A DNA stretch of 64,000 bases from Beroe forskalii (taxonomy: Eukaryota; Ctenophora; Nuda; Beroida; Beroidae). Positions within the stretch are counted from its first letter, which is position 1; each line of letters starts with the position of its first letter. Below, in pieces: positions 24,008-35,686 of this stretch. Position numbers and translations under genes: made by a program. The stretch lies in assembly GCA_011033025.1 (NCBI GenBank), contig WFMF01000052.1, positions 506,396 to 570,395 of the forward strand, written 5' to 3'. A model generated the notes under the pieces. That model did not search any database. It saw only the letters and a list, made by a program, of their open reading frames with translations, and was not told where the DNA came from.

Positions 24008-24101
24008 TTGCTAAACACGTATATCCCTGTGTGGCTCGAGCGGCGCGCTTCCCCAGTAGGGAAGCGCGCGGCGCGTACACACACCTATGCGGGCTTAGGA
24101 A
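24008..24101 (+). mobile_element. 94-bp GC-rich miniature element, second copy
   Basis: Same length and ends as the copy at 23870-23963 but in the opposite orientation, 44 bp away: TTGCTAAACACGTATATCC to GGGCTTAGGAA. Both flanks are C-rich (CCCCC before, CCCCC after), so a target duplication cannot be separated from base composition. Confidence 0.75.
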
Positions 24102-24988
24102 CCCCCTGATACCATTATATGGTTTAATACCATTATACTTATTTTACTTTAGCCTGAATTACTCGGAAATCAAAATTTATTGGTCCCAAAATCTGTTCTC
24201 AGGATAACAAGGCAACAACTAACCATGACAATTATTTATTAATCATAACCTAATACATCGTTAATTCAAGCAGGCTCAATCAATCTTAACCATATTTATT
24301 CATATTTATTCATCTTTAATTATATTTTTCTAATTCTGACTTTGGATTGGGGGTGCCTTGTGAAGGTATGTAATTGTAGTGAAGGATTCAGATTGCTTAG
24401 TTTTTCTGTTTGGACACCTTGGAAATAAAGGTGTGGAAACGAGGATGAAGTTTAGTAGCTAATTTTATGGCGCTATATACTGGGTGAACGCAGTTCATAT
24501 GAAGTCGCCCGCCTTATTAATTCAAAAATTCATGAGTTCATTTTAATCTTTCCATTAATAAATTTTTTTTTTGAATGAAATTCATAGAAATTTAAATTCA
24601 TAGAAATTCATATGAACTCCCCCAAAGGTTCATGAACTTTTAAAATTCATAATATTCGATGAACAGTTCACCAAAAAATTTTGTGAAAAATGTATAAATT
24701 TTTGCTATGCATTCGTTTGAATTATTAATAGGAAGTTCATCTGGGACTCCAGTTCACGGGTTCAAGCGTTACAGTTCAGCGTTCAACGCCAGTTCAACAG
24801 TTCAGCGGGTTCAAAATTCATCTAAAATTCATCAGAAATCAAAATGATAACAAGAATTTTTTTGGGGATGGATCGGAAACCCGAAAACCCCGGCGTGCTT
24901 CAGGGGCAGTGCCATGGGGGAACCACAAGGACCCCCTTCCCACCCTACTGGAGCCTGATTTAAAAGGGGCCCCCGGGCCCCGGGGCCC
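24102..24988. other. Non-coding DNA ending in an odd GC-rich block
   Basis: From 24480 to 24840 the phrases AATTCAT, AGTTCA and ATGAACT repeat irregularly. From about 24857 to 24988 the sequence turns abruptly GC-rich, ending in runs of GGGGCCCC immediately before the truncated LINE copy D. The block has no counterpart elsewhere in the window. Confidence 0.4.
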
Positions 24989-26299
24989 CAACATTAAATT
25001 TGAGAAGCCAGGTTTCCTCCCAACATTCTAAAGATTTCAAATCAGCACTGGTTACATTTAAGTTATCAGCATTGGCAACAATTTTTAAATCATCAGCAAA
25101 TATTTTGGAGACACCTTTTATACCATCAGGCAAATCGTTGATATATAGTATAAATAATAAAGGTCTAATATTGAACCCTGTGGGACACCTGATTTAACAC
25201 TTTTAGAATCAGAATATTCTCCTCTTACTACAGTTTTCATAGTTCTGTTAGACAAAAGTCCTGAATTATAGCCAAGGTTTCCCACTAATACCGAATTTTC
25301 TAATTTAATTAGAGCCTAGTGGGGTACAGAATCAAGCTTTCATGAAATCAAAAATAACACATCTACAGGTGAGCCTTCTTCAAGTAAATTAATTATAGTA
25401 TCCACAGTTTCTAACAGATTTGACAAACAAGACTTCTTAGGAACAAATCCATGTTGATCATCAGAAATATTACTTTCAACGAATTTCAAAATATGATCTC
25501 TCACTAATTTTTCATACACTTTGCATAGAATACATGTTAAGGATACTGGCCTATAATTATATGGATCATTCCTTGAATCCTTCTTATGGAGAGACAATGT
25601 ATGCTTCTTTCCAAATCTGGGGATTTTGCCTCCCAGCACATTTATTAAACAGAGCAGTTACAACTTGAACAAATTGATCATTTTCAGCTAAGGATTTCAA
25701 TAGTTTGGGGTGTACACCATCAGGCCCAAAAAACTCTATAAACATTTAGAACTCTCAATTCATTATACACATCATTAAAATTGATATCTATGTCATTCAT
25801 TTGGTAACATTTTTTATTATTATAACAAGCCTTTGGCAATGGACCATTTGGCTCTTTCAACAAAAACTGAACTAAAAGCATCAGCTAAACAATCAGCTGT
25901 TTCCTTATCATTGCAAGTACGAGAGCCATCTGTTCTTACCAGGCTTGTTATAATATCTTTGACTTTTGTTCCGTGACCTCAAATATGAAAAGAATGCACG
26001 AGAGTTGTACTTAAGATTCTTGTTACCTTTCTCTCATACTTAACCCAGCTTCATTCCAAATTTTCAAAAATCTGTTGTTTTTCTAGTGCTATGTCCAATT
26101 TCTTATGGTTGGACTTAAATCAAACTGATTCCAAGCTTTGTTCTTACCTCTAATTGCTCTTTTCAAGAACGATTAACCCAGGAGTATTATAATTGTCATC
26201 AATATTGTCCTTTCTCATTTTCAATGGAATTCTATTAGATAAGTCATTCAAAGTTTTCAGGCATACTAGTCCAAATATCATTAACAGAAATATCATCAG
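24989..26299 (-). mobile_element. LINE copy D, 3'-truncated, start of a tandem duplicate
   Basis: Corresponds to 30748-32079 of copy E (5' half, reverse transcriptase fingers and palm) and shares with it the same right-hand flank, so it was copied together with that flank and not inserted independently. The 3' half and tail are missing. Many one-base deletions relative to copy E break the frame. Confidence 0.85.
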
Positions 26300-26539
26300 A
26301 ATAGATGAATTAATTAATCTTAATTATAATTGTATAAAAGTTCACAAGTGCTTACTTGTATGACACAGATAAACCAGACAAAATCAGTTTTAAATCAATG
26401 AGCTTTCAAATTAAAATCTATGATGGAGCTGAATGCACATTACAGGCAATGCAATATCAAAGAACATTTCTTAAATCTTAATTTCCAGTGAAGCAGACGA
26501 TTTTGAAAATACTGAAAAAATTATTGAAAATAACAATCT

Positions 26540-27310
26540 TATTGTACAGCCCCGAGCTCAGCGCGGCGCTATGTGTTTGTGCGCGCGCGCTTTTGCTAGG
26601 AAAATCCAATATTTTTTGAAAAAGAAGCTAGGCACATGGGCACATGGCACTTCCCCAACCAGGGTGTCGCGAAACACCGAGGCGCGGCGCGCGCGTAAAA
26701 CCAGGGATCTGGTTAAAGCAAACATGTGGCACCTGTATCATTTGCAGTGCATATGCATGGCGAAAAATAAATCGTGTTTCTTTAAGCTCTAACCAGATCC
26801 TTGCTAAACACGTATATCCCTGTTTGCCCCCCTAACCAGGGGTGTCGATACGCTTGCACCGCGCCGGGCCGCGCACTCCGTGCGCGTAAAAGGGTCCTGG
26901 TTAGGGCAACCCTGTTTGCGTTGCGCCACGCGCGTGCACACACCTATGCGGGCTTAGGAAACCTTAACCAGATCCCTAGTTTAACGCGCGCAGTGCAGTG
27001 CGGGCGCGCGGCCCGGCGCGGTGCCTTGCTCGTTCCGCGAATAACCCCTGGTTTTCATAAACCCGCATAAATGTGTGTACGCGCCGCGCCGCGCGCTTCC
27101 CTACGCCGCGCCGCGTGACGATATCGATAACAGGGGTATACGTGTTAAGCAACCCATGGTTGGGGAATAAGCCGGGCCGGGCTGTGTAAAAATAAATTCT
27201 TTTTTATTTTTAGCCCACCTATGTGTGCGTCACTGCGTCTACGCGCAACAGTGCTTCAATTCCCCTGAGGAACGCGCAAACAGGGGTATATGTGTTTTTA
27301 GCAAGTCATA
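26540..27310. mobile_element. GC-rich hairpin-element cluster, left unit 1
   Basis: Contains TTGCTAAACACGTATATCC at 26801, GGGCTTAGGAA at 26950-26960 and a reverse pair (ACCCGCATAAATGTG near 27061, ATACGTGTTAAGCAA near 27137). Nested inside is a second GC-rich element with ends CCCTAACCAGG and CCTGGTTAGGG (about 26829-26908), flanked by the duplicated phrase CCCTGTTTG. Confidence 0.6.
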
Positions 27311-28264
27311 AACTGATTCAAAGATGTGTTTTAAGTTTTAATTTTCAAATATATTCTTTTTTCTATCTATTATTTCCTTTGCTTAATGTTTTGCTTTTCT
27401 TAAATTTAATTTGATAAATAGCAGATACGAACCAAAACAATGGTGATTAGTGAACTTTTACGTGTGGAAGTTTCACTCTTAACATTTCAGTAAGTTTTAA
27501 AAAGCTGGAAGAACCAGTAATCTGTAGTGGAAGGTTGAAGAATGAAGATATTGAGTTCTGTGAAGTTCTAGCGTTGATGCATCCAACAAAATCCTTTATT
27601 TCACTTTATTTTACTATTGTCAGATGTTGCAACATCAAAATCCTTCATATCACTTTATTTTACTATTGTCAGATGTTGCAACACCATTTAAAGTTGTAGT
27701 ACAAATGAATATCCTTCATCTTTAAGACATGATGTTTGTTACCCTGTGGCTGGGGGGGGATTCCAGATATTTTGCTTTATAGATTGCCAGGGTAATGTTG
27801 GGTAACCAACTTATCATTAACCTTTTGAAAATAACCTCATTGGCTGTTATGTATCTTCTTATGTATCTCATTGATACCCATGATGTATTACTATTCTATT
27901 GCCAGTTTATCGACACTTCCATTGATATTTTCAAGATAAATACATCTTTTCATCAGGAAGTCCACCTAGTGTTGAATAAAATGCTCAAATTTTATAACAT
28001 GAATTGGTTTGTTAATTTAAACCTCATTATGCACAATTTCATGGAATATTGAATGAAAATTGAATCAGGTAGTTTAGCAATTGCATATTGAATTCATATT
28101 TAAATAACGATAATGATTTCTCCCTAATGAATCCTTTCCTAGGTCTTCTTCTAGAGATCCCCCTCAGTCATTGCTAGAGGTGATGATTGATATAATTCTT
28201 ATATTCTTTTATTTGTTTACAACTAACTCAAGCTGCTTCTAGGTTGTGCTCACAGCTACTTTGC

Positions 28265-29434
28265 ATGACACATGTTACTATAAGGAATGTTGACATAGAG
28301 TTTCCTTTTACTCCATACAAATGTCAAGAAGATTATATGAGTCATGTCATCAAGGCCTTGCAACTAAAGCAGAATGCTATTCTAGAATCCCCAACTGGCA
28401 CAGGAAAAACTCTATGCCTGCTCTGTTCTGTCCTTGCTTGGAGGCTTACCTACATTGCCAAAAGGCAACTTGATGCCATTTCAGGAAATCCCAGTGTCGC
28501 GGGATTGAATGAAGCTGTTGGGCATGGGAAAGATGTACCAATTGAAGCATTTGCAGCAATTCCCAAGATTATTTATGCCTCAAGAACTCATTCACAGATA
28601 TCTCAGGTTGTTAATGAACTCAAAATACTATCTACAAACCAAAAAGTAAGTGTGATAGGGTCACGAGAACAATTATGTTTGCATCCAAAAGTGATGAACA
28701 TTGAGAATTCAATGGCTAAAATCCATACATGTAGGTCAAAAGTTAAGGAGAGGTCATGTGTTCACTACACCAATGTTGAGAAAAAATTCAGGATTCTGCA
28801 TTTGATGCAATTCTGGACATTGAGGAGTTGATTGCTATTTCTAAAGATAAAACTATGTGTCCCTATTATTCTACACGAGAACTTTTGAGGAATGCTGATG
28901 TCATATTTATGCCTTATAATTATCTTATTGATAGTAAGACTAGAAGAAATCAAGGCATTTCCTTAGAAAATGCAATTGTCATATTTGATGAAGCACACAA
29001 TATAGAGAAAGTTTGTGAAGAGTCATACTCTTTTGAAATAACCTCAACTGATATTGCCAATTGTATTGAGAACTGCCAACTAACTTTGCAAAAGATACTG
29101 GATGATGGATCAGGTGATGATGCTTCTCGAGCAGGACAAGATCCTACTGAATTGACTAAAGATGATGTCCTAACAATGAAAGCTATATTTTTGGCTTTAG
29201 AACGTGAGTTTAACAAAATTGAAGTGAAGGGTGAAGGCAATACAATTGAAAAATCAACTTTCAGAGACTTACTAGCATCCATTAAAATTAATCTTGAAAC
29301 AAAGGGGTTGATTACAGAAGTCCTTCAAAAAATGGAAGCTGTACTATCTGTGAGTACAAGTAATAAGATTGTTGGCAATACCTTTGTCGTGCTGAATAAC
29401 TTTATGCAGATATTAGACTTAACATTAGCACAAG
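28265..29434 (+). pseudogene. RTEL1: RTEL1 partial copy 1 (5' part, truncated)
   Basis: Encodes the N-terminal helicase part of RTEL1 from the same ATG as the intact copy, then stops at the duplication breakpoint 29434, about 390 codons in. The equivalent of the rest of exon 1 and exon 2 is missing. One base is lost from an A run near 28785, which splits the frame (28265-28831, then 28828 onward). Walker A (ESPTGTGKT), ASRTHSQ and DEAH (FDEAHN) are all readable. At several sites it agrees with the right-arm RTEL1 and not with the neighbouring left copy, for example in the LNEAVGHGKD region. It cannot make a working helicase. Confidence 0.85.
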
Positions 29435-29472
29435 TTAGCTACATCATAATGATAATATATTATTAAACTCAA

Positions 29473-29690
29473 CACTACTAACTACAATCAAATTTGAGAT
29501 AGGTGCTCATCACCAAATAGAGTTTTCTGAAGACAAGAGATAATATAATCATTTGTATTCTCGAAACTGTCAGTAAATCAGTGGTGTAAAGTAGATCTGA
29601 TTCGAATCCATTATTGCATTTATAGCGTTTCATTATGCTGTCCCCCCTCAGTCAATGCTATAAGCAATCAAGTTCCACACATTAATACCA
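29473..29690 (+). repeat. Dispersed repeat R1, copy 2
   Basis: Matches 7252-7480 along its length and is the mirror of 61860-62071 in the right arm. It lies just outside LINE E in the left arm. Confidence 0.65.
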
Positions 29691-29709
29691 TATAATTGTA
29701 AGAGCTAAT

Positions 29710-32079
29710 AAATAATAATAATAATAATAATAAAAACATAATGGTATTGAACCATCTCACTTCAATTCACTAGTAAACATAAAATGGCTTTCAATAAAAA
29801 ACACGCCCTTTAACACAGGCGTCCAATAACTTAAAGCTGTCAAAATCAAGCCTGAAAAACATGATAAAAAGTTATGTAATTATTGAAAAACAACTATGAA
29901 GAGTTGATGTTGATGCCCTTCTTCTTGGCCACAAAAGGATTTTCCCTCAAATACTGGTTAAACTTCATCTTATTTGACAAATAACTGCTCGCTTCTATTT
30001 TTTCTAGAACTTGTTTAGATACATACCAAAAGTTGCTAGGGCTAAGACACTTTGCATCATTTTTATAACACTCCAGACTAGCTTTGAAATTATCAACAGT
30101 GGAAACATCTCTCACTGATTTAGGTAAATCATTCCAAAATTGCCGGACTCTTTCAGAAATAAAATTGTCAGACAATTTGCATATATCCTTTGACAAATTA
30201 ACATTAGCTGTCTTATGAGTTAACAGATTCCTTCTACTTCTACCAAGTTTAAACAAACCCTTTCCATATTCAACTTGATTATTAACCATTTTAAATGTTT
30301 CTATGAGGTCACCTCTTATTCTTCTTTCAGCCAATGTTGTCAAACTAAGTCTGTCCAAACGTTCACTATAGGGAAGTGTACCAATGCCATTTATAAGCCT
30401 TGTGAAGCGACGCTGAACACCTTCTAATTCAAGGATGGTAGTCCAATTCCCACAGTGAGCAGTCGGACACCAAAGCTGCACACAGTACTCAAGCTTTGGT
30501 CTAATTATTGCCTTATATATTCTTAACATTATTTCACTTTCTTTAGAGATAACATTCCTTCCTACCCATGCAATGGTTCTATTTGCTTCCTTAATACATT
30601 TATCAATATTACAGTCCCACTGCAAGTTATTATTCATTAAAACACCCAGATCCTTTTCAGTTAGAGTTTCTTGCAAGATCTTACCATCTAAAACATACTC
30701 ATTTTTTGGGTTATCATTCACAGTAATGTGCATCACTTTACATTTATCAACATTAAATTTGAGAAGCCAGGTTTCCTCCCAACATTCTAAAGATTTCAAA
30801 TCAGCACTGGTTACATTTAAGTTATCAGCATTGGCAACAATTTTTAAATCATCAGCAAATATTTTGGAGACACCTTTTATACCATCAGGCAAATCGTTGA
30901 TATATAGTATAAATAATAAAGGTCCTAATATTGAACCCTGTGGGACACCTGATTTAACACTTTTAGAATCAGAATATTCTCCTCTTACTACAGTTTTCAT
31001 AGTTCTGTTAGACAAAAAGTCCTGAATTATAGCCAAGGTTTTCCCACTAATACCGAATTTTTCTAATTTAATTAGGAGCCTATAGTGGGGTACGGAATCG
31101 AAAGCTTTCATGAAATCAAAAAATAACACATCTACAGGTGAGCCTTCTTCAAGTAAATTAATTATAGTATCCACAGTTTCTAACAGATTTGACAAACAAG
31201 ACTTCTTAGGAACAAATCCATGTTGATCATCAGAAATATTACTTTCAACGAATTTCAAAATATGATCTCTCACTAATTTTTCATACACTTTGCATAGAAT
31301 ACATGTTAAGGATACTGGCCTATAATTATATGGATCATTCCTTGAATCCTTCTTATGGAGTGACACAATGTATGCTTCTTTCCAAATCTCAGGGATTTTT
31401 GCCTCCTTAGCACATTTATTAAACAGAGCAGTTACAACTTGAACAAATTGATAATTTTCAGCTAAGGATTTCAATAGTTTGGGGTGTACACCATCAGGCC
31501 CAAAACTCTTATAAACATTTAGAACTCTCAATTCATTATACACATCATTAAAATTGATATCTATGTCATTACATTTGGTAACATTTTTTGTATTATTATA
31601 ACAAGCCTTTGGCAATGGACCATTTGGCTCTTCAACAAAAACTGAACTAAAAGCATCAGCTAAACAATCAGCTGTTTCCTTATCATTGCAAGTACGAGAG
31701 CCATCTGTTCTTACCAGGCTTGTTATAATATCTTTGACTTTGTTCCGTGACCTCAAATATGAAAAGAATGCACGAGAGTTGTACTTAAGATTCTTGGTTA
31801 CCTTTCTCTCATACTTAACCCTAGCTTCACATTCCAAATTTTCAAAAATCTGTTGTTTTTCTAGTGCTATGTTCCAATTTCTTATGGTTGGACTTAAATC
31901 AAACTGATTCCAAGCTTTGTTCTTACCTCTAATTGCTCTTTTCAAAGAACGATTAACCCAGGGAGTATTATAATTGTCATCAATATTGTCCTTTCTCATT
32001 TTCAATGGAATTCTATTAGATAAGTCATTCAAGTTTTTCATAATACTAGTCCAAATATCATTAACAGAAATATCATCAG
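29710..32079 (-). mobile_element. LINE copy E, CR1/jockey-like retrotransposon with empty site visible
   Basis: The most complete LINE in the window: AAT microsatellite tail (29711-29732), 3' UTR and one long reverse-transcriptase frame. The right arm carries the unoccupied site (GAGCTAATAGAT in complement near 61838-61850). The left junction is GAGCTAATA followed by the tail; the right junction is CAG-AATAGAT, so a target duplication of about 4 bp (AATA) is likely. The 5' end (complement CTGATGAT) is the same base as in copy C, although endonuclease and ORF1 are missing. Confidence 0.92.
29894..32041 (-). CDS. LINE reverse transcriptase (copy E), lacks endonuclease
   Basis: 715-residue frame starting at an ATG; a stop lies upstream in the flanking DNA, so the frame is limited by the element's 5' end. 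Order of parts: pre-RT segment with TPWVNRSLKRAIRGKNKAW, fingers and palm with [36 protein letters not shown], the catalytic FADD at about residues 395-398, thumb, then the usual C-terminal domain (RPKLEYC, FWNDLPKSV). No APE-type endonuclease domain and no ORF1, both expected of an autonomous element in this group. It may be translatable, but the copy is unlikely to move alone. The CR1/jockey placement is from motif style, not from a tree. Confidence 0.9.
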   Translation of the reverse strand: MKNLNDLSNRIPLKMRKDNIDDNYNTPWVNRSLKRAIRGKNKAWNQFDLSPTIRNWNIALEKQQIFENLECEARVKYERKVTKNLKYNSRAFFSYLRSRNKVKDIITSLVRTDGSRTCNDKETADCLADAFSSVFVEEPNGPLPKACYNNTKNVTKCNDIDINFNDVYNELRVLNVYKSFGPDGVHPKLLKSLAENYQFVQVVTALFNKCAKEAKIPEIWKEAYIVSLHKKDSRNDPYNYRPVSLTCILCKVYEKLVRDHILKFVESNISDDQHGFVPKKSCLSNLLETVDTIINLLEEGSPVDVLFFDFMKAFDSVPHYRLLIKLEKFGISGKTLAIIQDFLSNRTMKTVVRGEYSDSKSVKSGVPQGSILGPLLFILYINDLPDGIKGVSKIFADDLKIVANADNLNVTSADLKSLECWEETWLLKFNVDKCKVMHITVNDNPKNEYVLDGKILQETLTEKDLGVLMNNNLQWDCNIDKCIKEANRTIAWVGRNVISKESEIMLRIYKAIIRPKLEYCVQLWCPTAHCGNWTTILELEGVQRRFTRLINGIGTLPYSERLDRLSLTTLAERRIRGDLIETFKMVNNQVEYGKGLFKLGRSRRNLLTHKTANVNLSKDICKLSDNFISERVRQFWNDLPKSVRDVSTVDNFKASLECYKNDAKCLSPSNFWYVSKQVLEKIEASSYLSNKMKFNQYLRENPFVAKKKGININSS

Positions 32080-32329
32080 AATAGATGAATTAATTAATCT
32101 TAATTATAATTGTATAAAAGTTCACAAGTGCTTACTTGTATGACACAGATAACCAGACAAAATCAGTTTTAAATCAATGAGCTTTCAAATTAAAATCTAT
32201 GATGGAGCTGAATGCACATTACAGGCAATGCAATATCAAAGAACATTTCTTAAATCTTAATTTCAGTGAAGCAGACGATTTTTGAAAATACTGAAAAAAT
32301 TTATTGAAAAATAACAATCTTATTGTACA

Positions 32330-33090
32330 GCCCCGAGCTCAGCGCGGCGCTATGTGTTTGTGCGCGCGCTTTTTGCTAGGAAAATCCAATATTTTTTTGA
32401 AAAAGAAGCTAGGCACATGGGCACATGGCACTTCCCCTAACCAGGGGTGTCGCGAAACGCAAGGCGCGGCGCGCGCGTAAAACTAGGGATCTGGTTAAAG
32501 CAAACATGTGGCACCTGTATCATTTGCAGTGCATATGCATGGCGAAAAATAAATCGTGTTTCTTTAAGCTCTAACCAGATCCTTGCTAAACACGTATATC
32601 CCTGTTTGTTCCCCTAACCAGGGGTGTCGATACGCTTGCACCGCGCCGGGCCGCGCACTCCGTGCGCGTAAAAGGGTCCTGGTTAGGGCAACCCTGTTTG
32701 CGTTGCGCCACGCGCGTGCACACACCTATGCGGGCTTAGGAAACCTTAACCAGATCCCTAGTTTAACGCGCGCAGTGCAGTGCGGGCGCGCGGCCCGGCG
32801 CGGTGCCTTGCTCGTTCCGCGAATAACCCCTGGTTTTCATAAACCCGCATAAATGTGTGTACGCGCCGCGCCGCGCGCTTCCCTACGCCGCGCCGCGTGA
32901 CGATATCGATAACAGGGGTATACGTGTTAAGCAACCCATGGTTGGGGAATAAGCCGGGCCGGGCTGTGTAAAAATAAATTCTTTTTTATTTTTTTAGCCC
33001 ACCTATGTGTGCGTCACTGCGTCTGCGCGCAGTGCTTCAATTCCCTGAGGGAACGCGCCGCAAACAGGGGTATATGTGTTTTAGCAAGTC
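32330..33090. mobile_element. GC-rich hairpin-element cluster, left unit 2
   Basis: Near-identical to 26540-27310 (the tandem partner) and partly mirrored at 60870-61380 in the right arm. Starts of the TTGCTAAACACG and CCCTAACCAGG families are at 32584 and about 32612. Confidence 0.6.
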
Positions 33091-35686
33091 ATAAACTGAT
33101 TCAAAGATGTGTTTTAAGTTTTAATTTTCAAATATATTCTTTTTTCTATCTATTATTTCCTTTGCTTAATGTTTACTTTTCTTAAATTTAATTTGATAAA
33201 TAGCAGATACGAACCAAAACAATGGTGATTAGTGAACTTTTACGTGTGGAAGTTTCACTTTCTTAACATTTCAGTAAGTTTTAAAAAGCTGGAAGAACCA
33301 GTAATCTGTAGTGGAAGGTTGAAGAATGAAGATATTGAGTTCTGTGAAGTTCTGAAGTGTTGATGCATCCAACAAAATCCTTTATTTCACTTTATTTTAC
33401 TATTGTCAGATGTTGCAACATCAAAATCCTTCATATCACTTTATTTTACTATTGTCAGATGTTGCAACACCATTTAAAGTTGTAGTACAAATGAATATCC
33501 TTCATCTTTAAGACATGATGTTTGTTACCCTGTGGCTGGGGGGGGGGGATTCCAGATATTTTGCTTTATAGATTGCCAGGGTAATGTTGGGTAACCAACT
33601 TATCATTAACCCCTTTTTGAAAATAACCTCATTGGCTGTTATGTATCTTCTTATGTATCTCATTGATACCCATGATGTATTACTATTCTATTGCCAGTTT
33701 TATCGACACTTCCATTGATATTTTCAAGATAAATACATCTTTTTCATCAGGAAGTCCACCTAGTGTTGAATAAAATGCTCAAATTTTATAACATGAATTG
33801 GTTTGTTAATTTAAACCTCATTATGCACAATTTCATGGAATATTGAATGAAAATTGAATCAGGTAGTTTAGCAATTGCATATTGAATTCATATTTAAATA
33901 ACGATAATGATTTCTCCCTAATGAATCCTTTCCTAGGTCTTCTTCTAGAGATCCCCCTCAGTCATTGCTAGAGGTGATGATTGATATAATTCTTATATTC
34001 TTTTATTTGTTTACAACTAACTCAAGCTGCTTCTAGGTTGTGCTCACAGCTACTTTGCATGACACATGTTACTATAAGGAATGTTGACATAGAGTTTCCT
34101 TTTTACTCCATACAAATGTCAAGAAGATTATATGAGTCATGTCATCAAGGCCTTGCAACTAAAGCAGAATGCTATTCTAGAATCCCCAACTGGCACAGGA
34201 AAAACTCTATGCCTGCTCTGTTCCGTCCTTGCTTGGAGACTTACCTACATTGCAAAAAGGCAACTTGATGCCATTTCAGGAAATCCCAGTGTCTCGGGAT
34301 TGAATGAAGCTGTTGGGCATGGGAAAGATGCACCAATTGAAGCATTTGCAGCAATTCCCAAGATTATTTATGCCTCAAGAACTCATTCACAGATATCTCA
34401 GGTTGTTAATGAACTGAAAAATACTATCTACGAACCAAAAGTAAGTGTGATAGGGTCACGAGAACAATTATGTTTGCATCCAAAAGTGATGAACATTGAG
34501 AATTCAATGGCTAAAATCCATACATGTAGGTCAAAAGTTAAGGAGAGGTCATGTGTTCACTACACCAATGTTGAGAAAAAAATTCAGGATTCTGCATTTG
34601 ATGCAATTCTGGACATTGAGGAGTTGATTGCTATTTCTAAAGATAAAACTATGTGTCCCTATTATTCTACACGAGAACTTTTGAGGAATGCTGATGTCAT
34701 ATTTATGCCTTATAATTATCTTATTGATAGTAAGACTAGAAGAAATCAAGGCATTTCCTTAGAAAATTCAATTGTCATATTTGATGAAGCACACAATATA
34801 GAGAAAGTTTGTGAAGAGTCATACTCTTTTGAAATTACCTCAACTGATATTGCCAATTGTATTGAGAACTGCCAACTAACTTTGCAAAGATACTGGATGA
34901 TGGATCAGGTGATGATGCTTCTCGAGCAGGACAAGATCCTACTGAATTAACTAAAGATGATGTCCTAACAATGAAAGCTATATTTTGGCTTTAGAACGTG
35001 AGTTTAACAAAATTGAAGTGAAGGGTGAAGGCAATACAATTGAAAAATCAACTTTCAGAGACTTACTAGCATCCATTAAAATTAATCTTGAAACAAAGGG
35101 GTTGATTACAGAAGTCCTTCAAAAAATGGAAGCTGTACTATCTGTGAGTACAAGTAATAAGATTGTTGGCAATACCTTTGTCGTGCTGAATAACTTTATG
35201 CAGATATTAGACTTAACATTAGCACAAGATGAAAGCTCTCAATCAACATATGTCTGTTATGTTTCAAAGGAAAAAGCCGATAAAAAGGGACCAAAGGGGA
35301 GGATGGACAAAAATGCAGAATCAGTTGTTGCAAGATATGTTACCAAACTATCTTACTGGTGTTTCAGCCCAGGAATTGCTATGCAAGACTTTATTCGGCA
35401 GGGAGTGTATTCAATCATACTCACTAGTGGAACATTGTCTCCTCTCAACTCATTCTCTAGTGAACTGAAGATACCCTTCCCAATAACCCTTCAGAATCCT
35501 CATGTAATTGCTCCTTCTCAAATAAGTGTGCAGGTAAATATGATACTTTAGTTACTTTGATAGTAATTAAATACCCCAAATCATCTTGCAGAGTAATTGC
35601 AAATAGATCAATAAGCATGCAAATAAACTCTCACTTCAATAGTGCCATCAATCTACAAGATGATTATGGGATCCTATGGCCTCAAG

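Larger units (their letters stand above)
24989..29434 (+). repeat. Direct duplicate, unit 1 (LINE 5' half to RTEL1 5' half)
   Basis: About 4.45 kb that correspond in order and orientation to unit 2 at 30748-35228. Both run from mid-LINE, through the GC-rich cluster, to the same point in RTEL1 (AGCACAAG). At 29434/29435 unit 1 jumps to sequence equivalent to the outer end of the right inverted arm. The units differ mostly by single bases in homopolymers. Confidence 0.85.

Noticed and set aside
30573-31025. Plus-strand frame of 150 codons
   Set aside because: Antisense shadow of the LINE reverse transcriptase; the same shadow appears in the other LINE copies.
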